From contig JACKDW010000005.1 in the NCBI GenBank assembly GCA_020633295.1, positions 186,001 to 250,000 on the forward strand: a stretch of DNA of 64,000 nt. The letters are read 5' to 3'. The translations under genes and the position numbers were made by a program. Within the stretch, counting starts at the first letter, position 1; each line of letters opens with the position of its first letter. The stretch is from Myxococcales bacterium (GTDB lineage: Bacteria; Myxococcota_A; Polyangia; Nannocystales; Nannocystaceae). Positions 57,689-64,000 of this stretch are shown piece by piece. The notes under the pieces were generated by a model, which saw nothing but the letters and a program-made list of their open reading frames with translations, was not told where the DNA came from and made no database searches.

Positions 57689-58930
57689 ATGAGCAGGCCG
57701 AACCGAGAGCACGGCGCGCGCGCGCTGGCGTGGGCGCTGGTCCTTGGCCTCGCGGGCTGCAGCACGCCGACGAGCTCCACCGCCGAGCTCGCGTCGCCGC
57801 AGCCGACTCGCGCCCCCGACGACGCGACGGTCGAGCCGGCGCCCGACCGCGCGCTCGACGACGCGACGGACAGCGCGACCGAGGACGCGCCGCCGCAGCC
57901 GCTCGCCGAGCCGGAGGACACGCCCGCGCCCGACGCCGTCGCGGGCCTCCGCCCGTTGACCGACGCGCAGCGCCAGACGCTCGCCGCCGGCGACGAGGAC
58001 CCGCCGATCCCCGTCGAGATCCACTACGTCCAGAGCAACGAGAAGCGGCACGACCTGTTCTTCCCCTACATCACCGGGCGCGGCGGCGCCTACGTCGGCG
58101 TCGGCTCGGACCAGAACTTCACGCTCATCGGCCGCGCCCGCAGCGAGCTCGTGTTCCTCATGGACATCGACTACCGCGTCGTCGGGCTGCACCGCATCTA
58201 CGGGCTGCTGATCCCCAGGGCCGAGAGCCCCGACGCGCTCATCGAGATGTTCGCCGAGGAGCGCCGCGACGCGACGATCGCCGCGCTCGAGGAGGGCTTT
58301 CGCGCCCAGGGGCTCGACGACCGCGCGGTGCGGACGCTGATCGGCGGGTACAAGGCCGCGCGCGAGACCGTCTACCGTCACCTCAAGCGCGTGCGCGACC
58401 GCGCCCACGACGGCGCGCCGACGACCTGGCTCTCGGACCCGGCGATGTTCAAGCACATCCAGACGCTGCACGCCCAGGGGCGCGTGCGCGTCATGAGCGG
58501 CGACCTCACCGGCTCGAGCACGCTGCGGACCGTCGCCGCGGCCTGCCGCGCGCTCGGGGTCGAGGTCGAGGTCATGTACATGAGCAACGCCGAGGAGTAC
58601 TTCATGTACACCCCGGACTTCGCCCAGAACATCAAGGGGCTGCCGGCGTCCGCGGACGCCGTCGTCGTGCGCACGATCTACAGCCGCAAGTGGCCGCACC
58701 CGCCCCACGCGCTGTGGGCCTACCAGGTCCAGCCGCTGCGCGACCTGCAGGCGCGCCTCGACGACCCCCGCAACCGCGCGCGCAAGCCGATGATGCGCTG
58801 GGCCAAGAACCTCGGCGAGCTCAACATGGACACCGGCCAGAAGGGGCTGAGCCTGATCGCGCTCGAGCCGATCACCCCCGGCGCGGCGCCGACGGACGCC
58901 GCCGCGCCCGAGGCGACGCCGACGCCCTGA
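57689..58930 (+). CDS. Lipoprotein resembling the LIC_10091 group
   Basis: A 413-residue lipoprotein (LVLGLAGCS, Cys at about 24) with a Pro/Asp-rich linker (about 25-95) and a globular domain with patterns I associate with the Leptospira LIC_10091-type lipoproteins: VQSNEKRHDLFFPYITGRGGAYVGVGSDQNFTLIG (about 113-147), LVFLMDIDYRVVGLHRIYG, and a late MSGDLTGSSTLRTVAAACRALG and MSNAEEYF, which together recall a methyltransferase-like fold without proven activity. TAGACT (57676-57681) ends 7 nt before the ATG. Confidence 0.65.
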   Translation: MSRPNREHGARALAWALVLGLAGCSTPTSSTAELASPQPTRAPDDATVEPAPDRALDDATDSATEDAPPQPLAEPEDTPAPDAVAGLRPLTDAQRQTLAAGDEDPPIPVEIHYVQSNEKRHDLFFPYITGRGGAYVGVGSDQNFTLIGRARSELVFLMDIDYRVVGLHRIYGLLIPRAESPDALIEMFAEERRDATIAALEEGFRAQGLDDRAVRTLIGGYKAARETVYRHLKRVRDRAHDGAPTTWLSDPAMFKHIQTLHAQGRVRVMSGDLTGSSTLRTVAAACRALGVEVEVMYMSNAEEYFMYTPDFAQNIKGLPASADAVVVRTIYSRKWPHPPHALWAYQVQPLRDLQARLDDPRNRARKPMMRWAKNLGELNMDTGQKGLSLIALEPITPGAAPTDAAAPEATPTP

Positions 58931-58940
58931 CGCGCGCGCG

Positions 58941-59249
58941 TCAGCTCAGGACCACGAACATCACGCCCGTGAGCCAGGCGATCGAGGCGAGCATCAGCAG
59001 CAGGTAGACCATCGCGGGCAGGTCGCCGCGGCTCGAGACGCGCTCGAGCGCGTCGCGGACGCCCGGGCCGTCGCCGAGCTCGTGAAACTCGAGCCCGCGC
59101 CAGCGCAGCACCGCGACGGTGATGGCGAACAGCGCGGTGAGCGAGCCGGTGATCTGGAAGTACGCGCCGAGCGGCGTGGTGCCCGCGGCCGCGAGCGCGA
59201 GCAGCGTGAGCAGGAAGCAGTGCTGAACCGTGCGCGTGAATGAGTCCAC
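58941..59249 (-). CDS. Small membrane protein
   Basis: A 102-residue product with three hydrophobic segments (about 9-24, 31-48, 76-100) from GTG 59249. No family recognised. It lies divergently from the gene at 59321; the shared upstream region contains the TGTC-N6 element. Confidence 0.6.
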   Translation of the reverse strand: MDSFTRTVQHCFLLTLLALAAAGTTPLGAYFQITGSLTALFAITVAVLRWRGLEFHELGDGPGVRDALERVSSRGDLPAMVYLLLMLASIAWLTGVMFVVLS

Positions 59250-59288
59250 CGAGCTCCGCGGCCCGGTCTCCCCGGGTCCCCATGATTA

Positions 59289-59311
59289 TGTCTCGAGAAC
59301 CATGTTAACCT
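59289..59311 (+). promoter_or_regulatory. TGTC-N6-ACCATG element with -10 hexamer
   Basis: TGTC (59289-59292), six bases, ACCATG (59299-59304), then TAACCT (59306-59311), the same geometry as at 1578-1600. It precedes the TTG start at 59321 by 9 nt. Confidence 0.45.
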
Positions 59312-59320
59312 GACCGGGCT

Positions 59321-60004
59321 TTGGAGGGCTCTCTCGCGCTCGGCGGCGGCGCGCTCGCGCTCGCGCTGCTGCTGCTCGCGCTGCTCGGCACCGACGCGCC
59401 CGTCGGGGTCGTCAGCCAGCTGCTCGGCTGGGGCGTGGTCTCGATCGGCCTGGTCGTCGTCGCGTGGATCCGCCGCCGCTACGAGGCCGCGACGCCGCTC
59501 GAGCGCGCGCTGATGCTGATCACGGGCGACCTCCTGCTGACGCTGCTGGCGGCCGGCGTCGTGCTCCTCGCCCACGCCCGCGTCCACGATCGCGCGCTGC
59601 GAGTCGCCTGCGGCCAGGCGGCCTGGTCCGACGACGCGCGCGCGCGCGAGGACGGCTACGCCGAGTCGCGCCGCCTGCAGACGTCCACCTGGCACGCGAT
59701 CGCGTCGCGGATCTTCGCGGGCGCCGAGCTCAACTGCGAGATCGCGGAGAGGGTGCGCGCGCGGGAGCTCGCGGGCCTGTGTCCGCAGAACTTCCCGATT
59801 ACGGCGCCCTGCACCTGCGGCGCGCAGCGCTGGCCCGACGACCTCGAGTGCGACGAGACGCCGAGCTGCCGCGGCCGCGACGACGCTGCCGAGCTCGTGT
59901 GCCCGCGAGACGAGCGCCCGCCGCCGACGACGCTCGAGGAGGCCCGCGCCCAGCTGCGCGAGGTCCAGGAGCTCATCGACAAGACCAGGGTCGCGCCGCG
60001 CTGA
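59321..60004 (+). CDS. Membrane protein with Cys-rich tail
   Basis: A 227-residue protein from a TTG start: two transmembrane segments (about 6-25 and 30-48), a third (about 68-88), then an extracytoplasmic-type domain with several Cys (LNCEIAER, GLCPQNFPITAPCTCGAQRW, LECDETPSCRGRD). No family recognised. The TTG is accepted because the -10 element upstream fits and no better start is present in the frame. Confidence 0.55.
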   Translation: MEGSLALGGGALALALLLLALLGTDAPVGVVSQLLGWGVVSIGLVVVAWIRRRYEAATPLERALMLITGDLLLTLLAAGVVLLAHARVHDRALRVACGQAAWSDDARAREDGYAESRRLQTSTWHAIASRIFAGAELNCEIAERVRARELAGLCPQNFPITAPCTCGAQRWPDDLECDETPSCRGRDDAAELVCPRDERPPPTTLEEARAQLREVQELIDKTRVAPR

Positions 60005-60028
60005 CGTGAAGCGGTGTATCGTCCAGGC

Positions 60029-61123
60029 ATGCGACTGTCCCGCCTGCCTTCGCCCCTGTTCACCGCGCTCCTCTCGAGCGCGCTCCTGCTGACCGCGAGC
60101 GCCTGCGACGGCGACGACGGCGAGACGTCGACGACCGACGACAGCGAGGAGACCGAGGGCGACACCGAGGAGGACCCGATGGGCACCACCACCGAGTCCG
60201 CGCCCGAGTGCACGATGGACGCCGACTGCGGCGGCGGCGAGGTCTGCTCGAGCGGCGCGTGCGTGCCCGACGCGAGCAACTGGGCGGTGGGCGACGCCGG
60301 CACGGTGCTGCGCGTCTCGCCGGACGGCGGCCAGCAGCACCCGCTCGGGCTCGACGTCGACATCCACGCGATCACCTGCCACGGCCTCACGATGGCTTGG
60401 TTCGTCGGCGAGGGCGGCGTCGTCGGCTTCACCGACGACGCCGGCGACAGCTGGACGACCGAGGTCATCACGAGCGCGACGCTGCGCGACGTCGCCGCGA
60501 CCGAGCCGCTGCGCGTCGCCGCCGTCGGAGACGACGGCGCGCTCCTCATCTCGGACAACGGCGGCGCCTTCCAGGCGATCGCCGGCGCGAGCGGGACGCT
60601 GCGCGGCGTCGACGTCTCGCCCTTCCGCGTGATCGCGGTCGCCGAGGACGGCGTGATCTGGCGCCACGAGGCGGGCGACCCCGCGGCCGCGCAGACCGGC
60701 GTCGCTGCGGCCGCGCTGCACGCCGTCGACTTCGGTGATCACGGGCCCTACGGCGCGGCCGTCGGCGCCGCCGGCACCATGCTGTGGAGCGACGACGGCG
60801 GGGTGAGCTGGACGCCGCAGGCGCTGCCGACCGACGCGGATCTGTTCGCCGTGCAGGTCTCCATGAACGGCGACGCCTGGGTCGCCGTCGGGCAGGACGG
60901 CGTTGTTGTCCGAAAAGACAGCTCGAATGAGATCGCGGTCGAGCACCCCGTCGCGGTCGACCTGCTCGCGCTGCACCTCAGCACCGGCGGTCACGGGACG
61001 ATCGTCGGCCGTCAGGGCGCCGCGCTGCGGACCACCGACGCCGCCCGCACGGTCACGCCGATCGCCACCGGCGTCACCGTCGACATCACGGGCGTCGACG
61101 CCGTCGGCGACCTCCACTGGTGA
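60029..61123 (+). CDS. Ycf48/BNR-type beta-propeller lipoprotein
   Basis: A 364-residue lipoprotein (LLLTASAC, Cys26) with an Asp/Glu/Thr-rich linker, a short Cys motif (CTMDADCGGGEVCSSGACV) and a propeller with repeated blades of the type VGDAGTVLRVSPDGGQ, VGDDGALLISDNGGAF and VGAAGTMLWSDDGGVSW, as in photosystem II assembly factor Ycf48-like and sialidase/BNR repeat proteins. It probably binds a protein or polysaccharide partner. TATCGT (60017-60022) ends 6 nt before the ATG. Confidence 0.8.
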   Translation: MRLSRLPSPLFTALLSSALLLTASACDGDDGETSTTDDSEETEGDTEEDPMGTTTESAPECTMDADCGGGEVCSSGACVPDASNWAVGDAGTVLRVSPDGGQQHPLGLDVDIHAITCHGLTMAWFVGEGGVVGFTDDAGDSWTTEVITSATLRDVAATEPLRVAAVGDDGALLISDNGGAFQAIAGASGTLRGVDVSPFRVIAVAEDGVIWRHEAGDPAAAQTGVAAAALHAVDFGDHGPYGAAVGAAGTMLWSDDGGVSWTPQALPTDADLFAVQVSMNGDAWVAVGQDGVVVRKDSSNEIAVEHPVAVDLLALHLSTGGHGTIVGRQGAALRTTDAARTVTPIATGVTVDITGVDAVGDLHW

Positions 61124-61145
61124 CGCGCGCCCTCGCGAGCCGACC

Positions 61146-61167
61146 GCCGCGCGCGACCGCGCGCGGC
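61146..61167. terminator. GC hairpin between convergent genes
   Basis: A perfect 9-bp stem (61146-61154 with 61159-61167) and 4-nt loop between the ends of the genes at 61123 and 61170; a possible bidirectional terminator, but without T-tracts. Confidence 0.4.
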
Positions 61168-61169
61168 GC

Positions 61170-61535
61170 TCAGCACGTCGAGTGGATCAACGCGCCGACC
61201 GCCTCGCGCCCCTGCAGCTCGTTGTAGAGCGCCACCGCCTCGTGGGTCTGCAGCACGTGGTAGACGACCTTCTGGCGCTCGAGGAAGCGCCGCGTCTCGT
61301 CCGGCGTCTGCAGCACCAGGTTGACCCCGCGCGAGAGCACCACCGTGCGCGCGCCGGCCTCGAGCAGGCGCTCGACGTCGCAGATCTGGATCCCCGGCAC
61401 GTGATGGGTGTCGCTCGCGCGCCAGTCCCACGCCTCGCCGCCGCCGGGGTACAGCATCGCGTCGCGGACCCTGCCCACGCCCTCGATGTTTACCTGTCCC
61501 CAGATGCACTTGATGATCCTCGGCGAGCCGCCCAT
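61170..61535 (-). CDS. Mth938-like domain protein
   Basis: A 121-residue protein of the Mth938/Xcc1710-like fold, with CIWGQVNIEGVGRVRDAMLYPGGG near the start, the conserved WDWR at about 36-39, then LEAGARTVVLSRGVNLVL, ALYNEL (about 104-109) and the terminal IHSTC. Family members are small single-domain proteins of uncertain function, sometimes linked to respiratory complex assembly. ATG 61535 is chosen over the in-frame GTG 61544 because TATCGT (61543-61548) ends 7 nt before it. Confidence 0.85.
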   Translation of the reverse strand: MGGSPRIIKCIWGQVNIEGVGRVRDAMLYPGGGEAWDWRASDTHHVPGIQICDVERLLEAGARTVVLSRGVNLVLQTPDETRRFLERQKVVYHVLQTHEAVALYNELQGREAVGALIHSTC

Positions 61536-62021
61536 TAAAACCACGATAGCGTCGAGCCGCGCGTCGCTCCAGCGGCGGCTGACAGCTCGCCGGGAGCTCC
61601 GCGCGCACGCGCGAGCGCGTCCGCGTGTCCCGGCGCCCGCGTCGGCCCGCGCGATCCAGCGCGGGAGAGCGGCCTGCCCACGAGCTCGACCCTCACGCGA
61701 TCGAACCCGCGCGCGCTTCAGGGCGTGAATTCACGGGAGCCCGCGCTCCGGGGTGGGCGTCCTGGTCGGCGTCGCGCGGTTCGTCGCGGCGTTCCCTGCT
61801 GTGGTGGAACGAGGGGAACTCGGCACGCAGGATGCAGACACGCGGGCAGCGTCGTGATCGATCCGGACAAGCACGGCGCGCTCGTCTACATGACCCGGGT
61901 CACGAGCACGCCTGAGGCGCCCTCCGCGAACAGCCGAGCGAGCGCGACGGGGCGCGCCGTCGGGCGGCGAGCCGCAGCGTCCGCGACGGGCGACGGGCTC
62001 AGGGGTTCCTCCGTATGGGAA
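61536..62021. other. Gap without a convincing gene
   Basis: Short open frames on both strands, none with a family pattern. One plus-strand frame starting near 61725 has a hydrophobic stretch (GVLVGVARFVAAF) but no clear start and poor codon pattern. The right end holds the promoter of the gene at 62073. Confidence 0.45.
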
Positions 62022-62043
62022 TGTCCATAAAGACATGTACTAT
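62022..62043 (+). promoter_or_regulatory. TGTC-N6-GACATG element with -10 hexamer
   Basis: TGTC (62022-62025), six bases, GACATG (62032-62037), then TACTAT (62038-62043). The outer part (62021-62036) is a perfect inverted repeat, ATGTC-N6-GACAT. Predicted transcription start near 62050; ATG at 62073. Confidence 0.5.
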
Positions 62044-62072
62044 GCGAGCGCCGCACGTCGTGGAGCACCGCC

Positions 62073-63749
62073 ATGATCGATCGCCTCCGCGTACTCTCGC
62101 GCCCCCGCGCGGCGCTGCCGCTCGTCGTCCTGTTCGCCTGCGGCGACGACGTGACGCTCGGGACCGCGACGCTCACGAGCGGCGGCTCCTCGGACGCCAG
62201 CGTCGACGTGACCCACGCGACCCACGCCGCGGTCACGAGCGACACGAGCGACTCCGACGCGACCGCGGGCAGCACGACGGAGGGCCCCGGTAGCAGCACC
62301 GGCGAGCCTGCCAGCACCGGCGAGCCTGCCAGCACCGGCGAGCCCGCCAGCACCGGCAGCACGGGCGAGCCCGGCACGACCGGGACGCCCGCGATCTGCG
62401 GTGACGGCTTCGTCGAGGGCGACGAGGCCTGCGACGACGGCAACGAGGACGACACCGACGCCTGCACGAGCGCCTGCGAGCTCGCCGCCTGCGGCGACGG
62501 CTTCGTCCACGCGGGCGTCGAGGCCTGCGACGACGGCGACGCCGACAACAGCGACGCGTGCCTCACCACCTGCGCGCTCGCGACCTGCGGCGACGGCTTC
62601 GTGCACCAGGGGGTCGAGGGCTGCGACGACGCCGACGACGACAACAACGACCTGTGCACCAACGCCTGCACGATCGCGACCTGCGGCGACGGCTTCGTCC
62701 AGGGCGTCGAGGACTGCGACGACGCCAACCTGCTCAACACCGACGACTGCAACAACTTCTGTCAGTCGACCTTCTGCGGCGACGGCTTCGTGCACGAGGG
62801 CGTCGAGGAGTGCGACGACGCCAACGGCCTCAACAACGACTTCTGCACCACGCAGTGCGCGCTGACCTACTGCGGCGACGGCATCGTCCACGTCGGCGTG
62901 GAGGAGTGCGATGACGCCAACGCGCTCGACACCGACGCCTGCACGACGAAGTGCGCGCTCGCGTTCTGCGGCGACGGCATCCTGCACGAGGGCGTCGAGG
63001 CGTGCGACGACGGCAACGATCTCGACGACGACGCGTGCCCGGGCAGCTGCCAGCCCGCGTCCTGCGGCGACGGCTACGTCCAGGCGGGCGTCGAGGAGTG
63101 CGACGACGGCAACCTCAGCTCGCTGGACGGCTGCACGGCGGCCTGCGAGCTCGCGTTCTGCGGCGACGGCTTCGTCCAGGCGGGCGTCGAGGAGTGCGAC
63201 GACGGCAACGCCGACTCCGAAGACGGCTGCTCGGCGACCTGCGAGCACGAGCGCAAGTACGTGTTCGTCACCAGCACCCTGTTCACCGGGGACATGGGCG
63301 GCCTCTTCGGCGCCGACGCGAGCTGTCAGCTGCTCGCCGCGCAGGCCGGGCTGCCCGGCACCTACCTCGCCTGGCTCTCGACCGTCGTGAGCTCCCCCGC
63401 CTCGCGCTTCAACCACTGGGCCGGGCTCTACGTCCGCGTCGACGGGGTGACGATCGCCGAGGGCTGGAGCGACCTGACCGACGGGACACTCGACGCGCCG
63501 ATCAACCTCGACGAGCACGGCAACGAGCCCCCCGAGGGCATCCCGTGCCTGCTCGAAAAGCCCGTGTGGACCAACACCGCCCCCGACGGCACCAAGCACC
63601 CCGGCGGCGACACGTGCGAGGCCTGGACCTGGAGCGGGGTCGGCCCCGGGCACCGCGGCGACTGGAAGAGCGCGGACACCAAGTGGACGAGCCTGTGCAG
63701 CGGCGGCGCGTGCAGCCTGCTCAGCCCGATCTACTGCTTTGAGCAGTAG
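62073..63749 (+). CDS. DUF4215-repeat lipoprotein with C-terminal DUF1554
   Basis: A 558-residue protein: lipobox (LVVLFAC, Cys23), a Ser/Thr/Gly/Glu linker with a GEPAST repeat, then nine DUF4215-type units of about 33 residues (CGDGFVxxGVExCDDGNxxxxDxCTxxC) at about 108-395, and a C-terminal domain (about 400-558) starting KYVFVTSTLFTGDMGGLFGADASC, related to the one at 43917 (DUF1554). The repeats are highly similar at DNA level as well, suggesting recent duplication. TACTAT and the TGTC-N6 element lie just upstream, GGAG before the ATG. Probably a large, disulfide-rich surface protein. Confidence 0.85.
   Translation: MIDRLRVLSRPRAALPLVVLFACGDDVTLGTATLTSGGSSDASVDVTHATHAAVTSDTSDSDATAGSTTEGPGSSTGEPASTGEPASTGEPASTGSTGEPGTTGTPAICGDGFVEGDEACDDGNEDDTDACTSACELAACGDGFVHAGVEACDDGDADNSDACLTTCALATCGDGFVHQGVEGCDDADDDNNDLCTNACTIATCGDGFVQGVEDCDDANLLNTDDCNNFCQSTFCGDGFVHEGVEECDDANGLNNDFCTTQCALTYCGDGIVHVGVEECDDANALDTDACTTKCALAFCGDGILHEGVEACDDGNDLDDDACPGSCQPASCGDGYVQAGVEECDDGNLSSLDGCTAACELAFCGDGFVQAGVEECDDGNADSEDGCSATCEHERKYVFVTSTLFTGDMGGLFGADASCQLLAAQAGLPGTYLAWLSTVVSSPASRFNHWAGLYVRVDGVTIAEGWSDLTDGTLDAPINLDEHGNEPPEGIPCLLEKPVWTNTAPDGTKHPGGDTCEAWTWSGVGPGHRGDWKSADTKWTSLCSGGACSLLSPIYCFEQ
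62300..62353 (+). repeat. 18-bp tandem repeat in the linker
   Basis: Three near-identical 18-bp units encoding GEPAST, in frame in the DUF4215 lipoprotein gene. Confidence 0.7.
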
Positions 63750-63846
63750 AGGTCTCGGCTACTTCTTGCGATTACGGCGTTGTTTCGGCTTCGCCGATTC
63801 CTCCTCCACGCCTCGCTCGTCCCTCGCGCCCGGCGCGACGGCAGCT

Positions 63847-64000
63847 TCACCGCTCGCGGCCCACGGCCCTGTAGACGCCCATCTCACCCACCTGCCGGTA
63901 TCCGACCCGTCGGTACACCTTGTTCGAGGCCGGGTTGTCCAGGTCCGTGAACAAGAAGCAGAACTCGCGCCCCGCGTCGAGCTCGCGCTGACTCAGCCCG
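63847..64000 (-). CDS. GNAT-family N-acetyltransferase (5' end outside window)
   Basis: The last 50 residues of a minus-strand gene running off the window edge, with the GNAT C-terminal pattern CFLFTDLDNPASNKVYRRVG followed by YRQVGEM (motif A/B region of the acetyl-CoA binding fold). The substrate cannot be inferred. Confidence 0.8.
   Translation of the reverse strand, partial: GLSQRELDAGREFCFLFTDLDNPASNKVYRRVGYRQVGEMGVYRAVGRER

Noticed and set aside
61725..62030. Small open frame as a gene
   Set aside because: No ribosome site or -10 near its start and no recognisable product; only a short hydrophobic stretch.
1..64000. Very long open frames opposite or out of frame with real genes (for example plus 38683-41280, minus 40451-42586, minus 62040-63653, plus 26129-29251)
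   Set aside because: In DNA this GC-rich, stop codons are rare in every frame. These translations are Arg/Ala/Gly/Pro-rich, lack motifs and lie over genes with clear families.
1..64000. Repeated GGACAGGT / ACCTGTCC octamers in coding regions
   Set aside because: I found about five exact copies; a rough expectation from base composition is about two, and they show no fixed position or orientation. Treated as chance.

Overview
The window is very GC-rich, densely coded bacterial DNA. The many lipoproteins with Thr/Ser/Gly/Glu-rich linkers, the DUF4215-type and other Cys-rich repeat proteins, the MerR-TPR protein and the large stock of unknown secreted proteins point to a myxobacterium, most likely of the Nannocystaceae type (Nannocystis, Plesiocystis, Enhygromyxa). 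That placement rests on protein style only; no rRNA or other marker gene is present. I see no tRNA, rRNA, CRISPR array, transposase or prophage gene, so this reads as ordinary chromosome with a large accessory, envelope-directed gene content.

Layout. 1-6044: a partial AraC-type regulator facing a small lipoprotein across an AT-rich operator-like palindrome, then secreted lipoproteins (one fusing a C39-like cysteine peptidase to a gluzincin metallopeptidase), a GFA-family enzyme and a Cys-rich lipoprotein. 6045-11225: an SDR enzyme, a bacterial-type PARG protein, a ketosynthase III plus sulfotransferase pair, a 98-residue Fis-like protein, and a repeat-filled gap. 11300-14518: uppS-cdsA (undecaprenyl-PP and CDP-diacylglycerol synthesis) and, divergently, a YbjN-like gene with pspA. 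14709-21470: a methyltransferase, a three-gene minus-strand run (unknown, MerR-TPR, degenerate GH3-like), glutathione synthetase, an ECF-like sigma factor and a mini S24/S26-type protein. 21579-31903: DUF3604 protein, KamA-like radical SAM enzyme, cupin lipoprotein, thiolase, carotenoid oxygenase, a GT-C-like membrane protein with an apparent frameshift, and an AI-2E-type permease. 32154-45335: CocE-type hydrolase, membrane and lipoproteins, a fascin-like beta-trefoil protein, cysteine synthase, GDPD, a caspase/legumain-like lipoprotein, a propeller lipoprotein and a DUF1554 lipoprotein. 45486-57436: remnant of a glycine-rich protein, SDR, penicillin-acylase-type hydrolase, AraC/cupin divergent pair, membrane class III cyclase, small membrane proteins, MFS transporter, PfkB kinase, CapA-type lipoprotein. 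57689-64000: further lipoproteins, an Mth938-like protein, a second DUF1554 protein with nine DUF4215-type repeats, and a partial GNAT acetyltransferase.

The strongest non-gene signal is at the 5' ends. About two dozen genes have a sigma70-like -10 hexamer ending 5-8 nt before the start codon and no Shine-Dalgarno sequence, so their mRNAs should be leaderless. A separate, smaller set has AAGGAG-type ribosome sites and a real leader. A second recurring element, TGTC-N6-(A/G)(A/C)CATG placed directly upstream of a -10-like hexamer, occurs five times between genes, always in the direction of the next gene.

At least fifteen genes encode lipobox proteins, so much of the window is about the cell envelope. 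Beyond pairs such as uppS-cdsA, ybjN-pspA and ketosynthase-sulfotransferase there is no single large operon.
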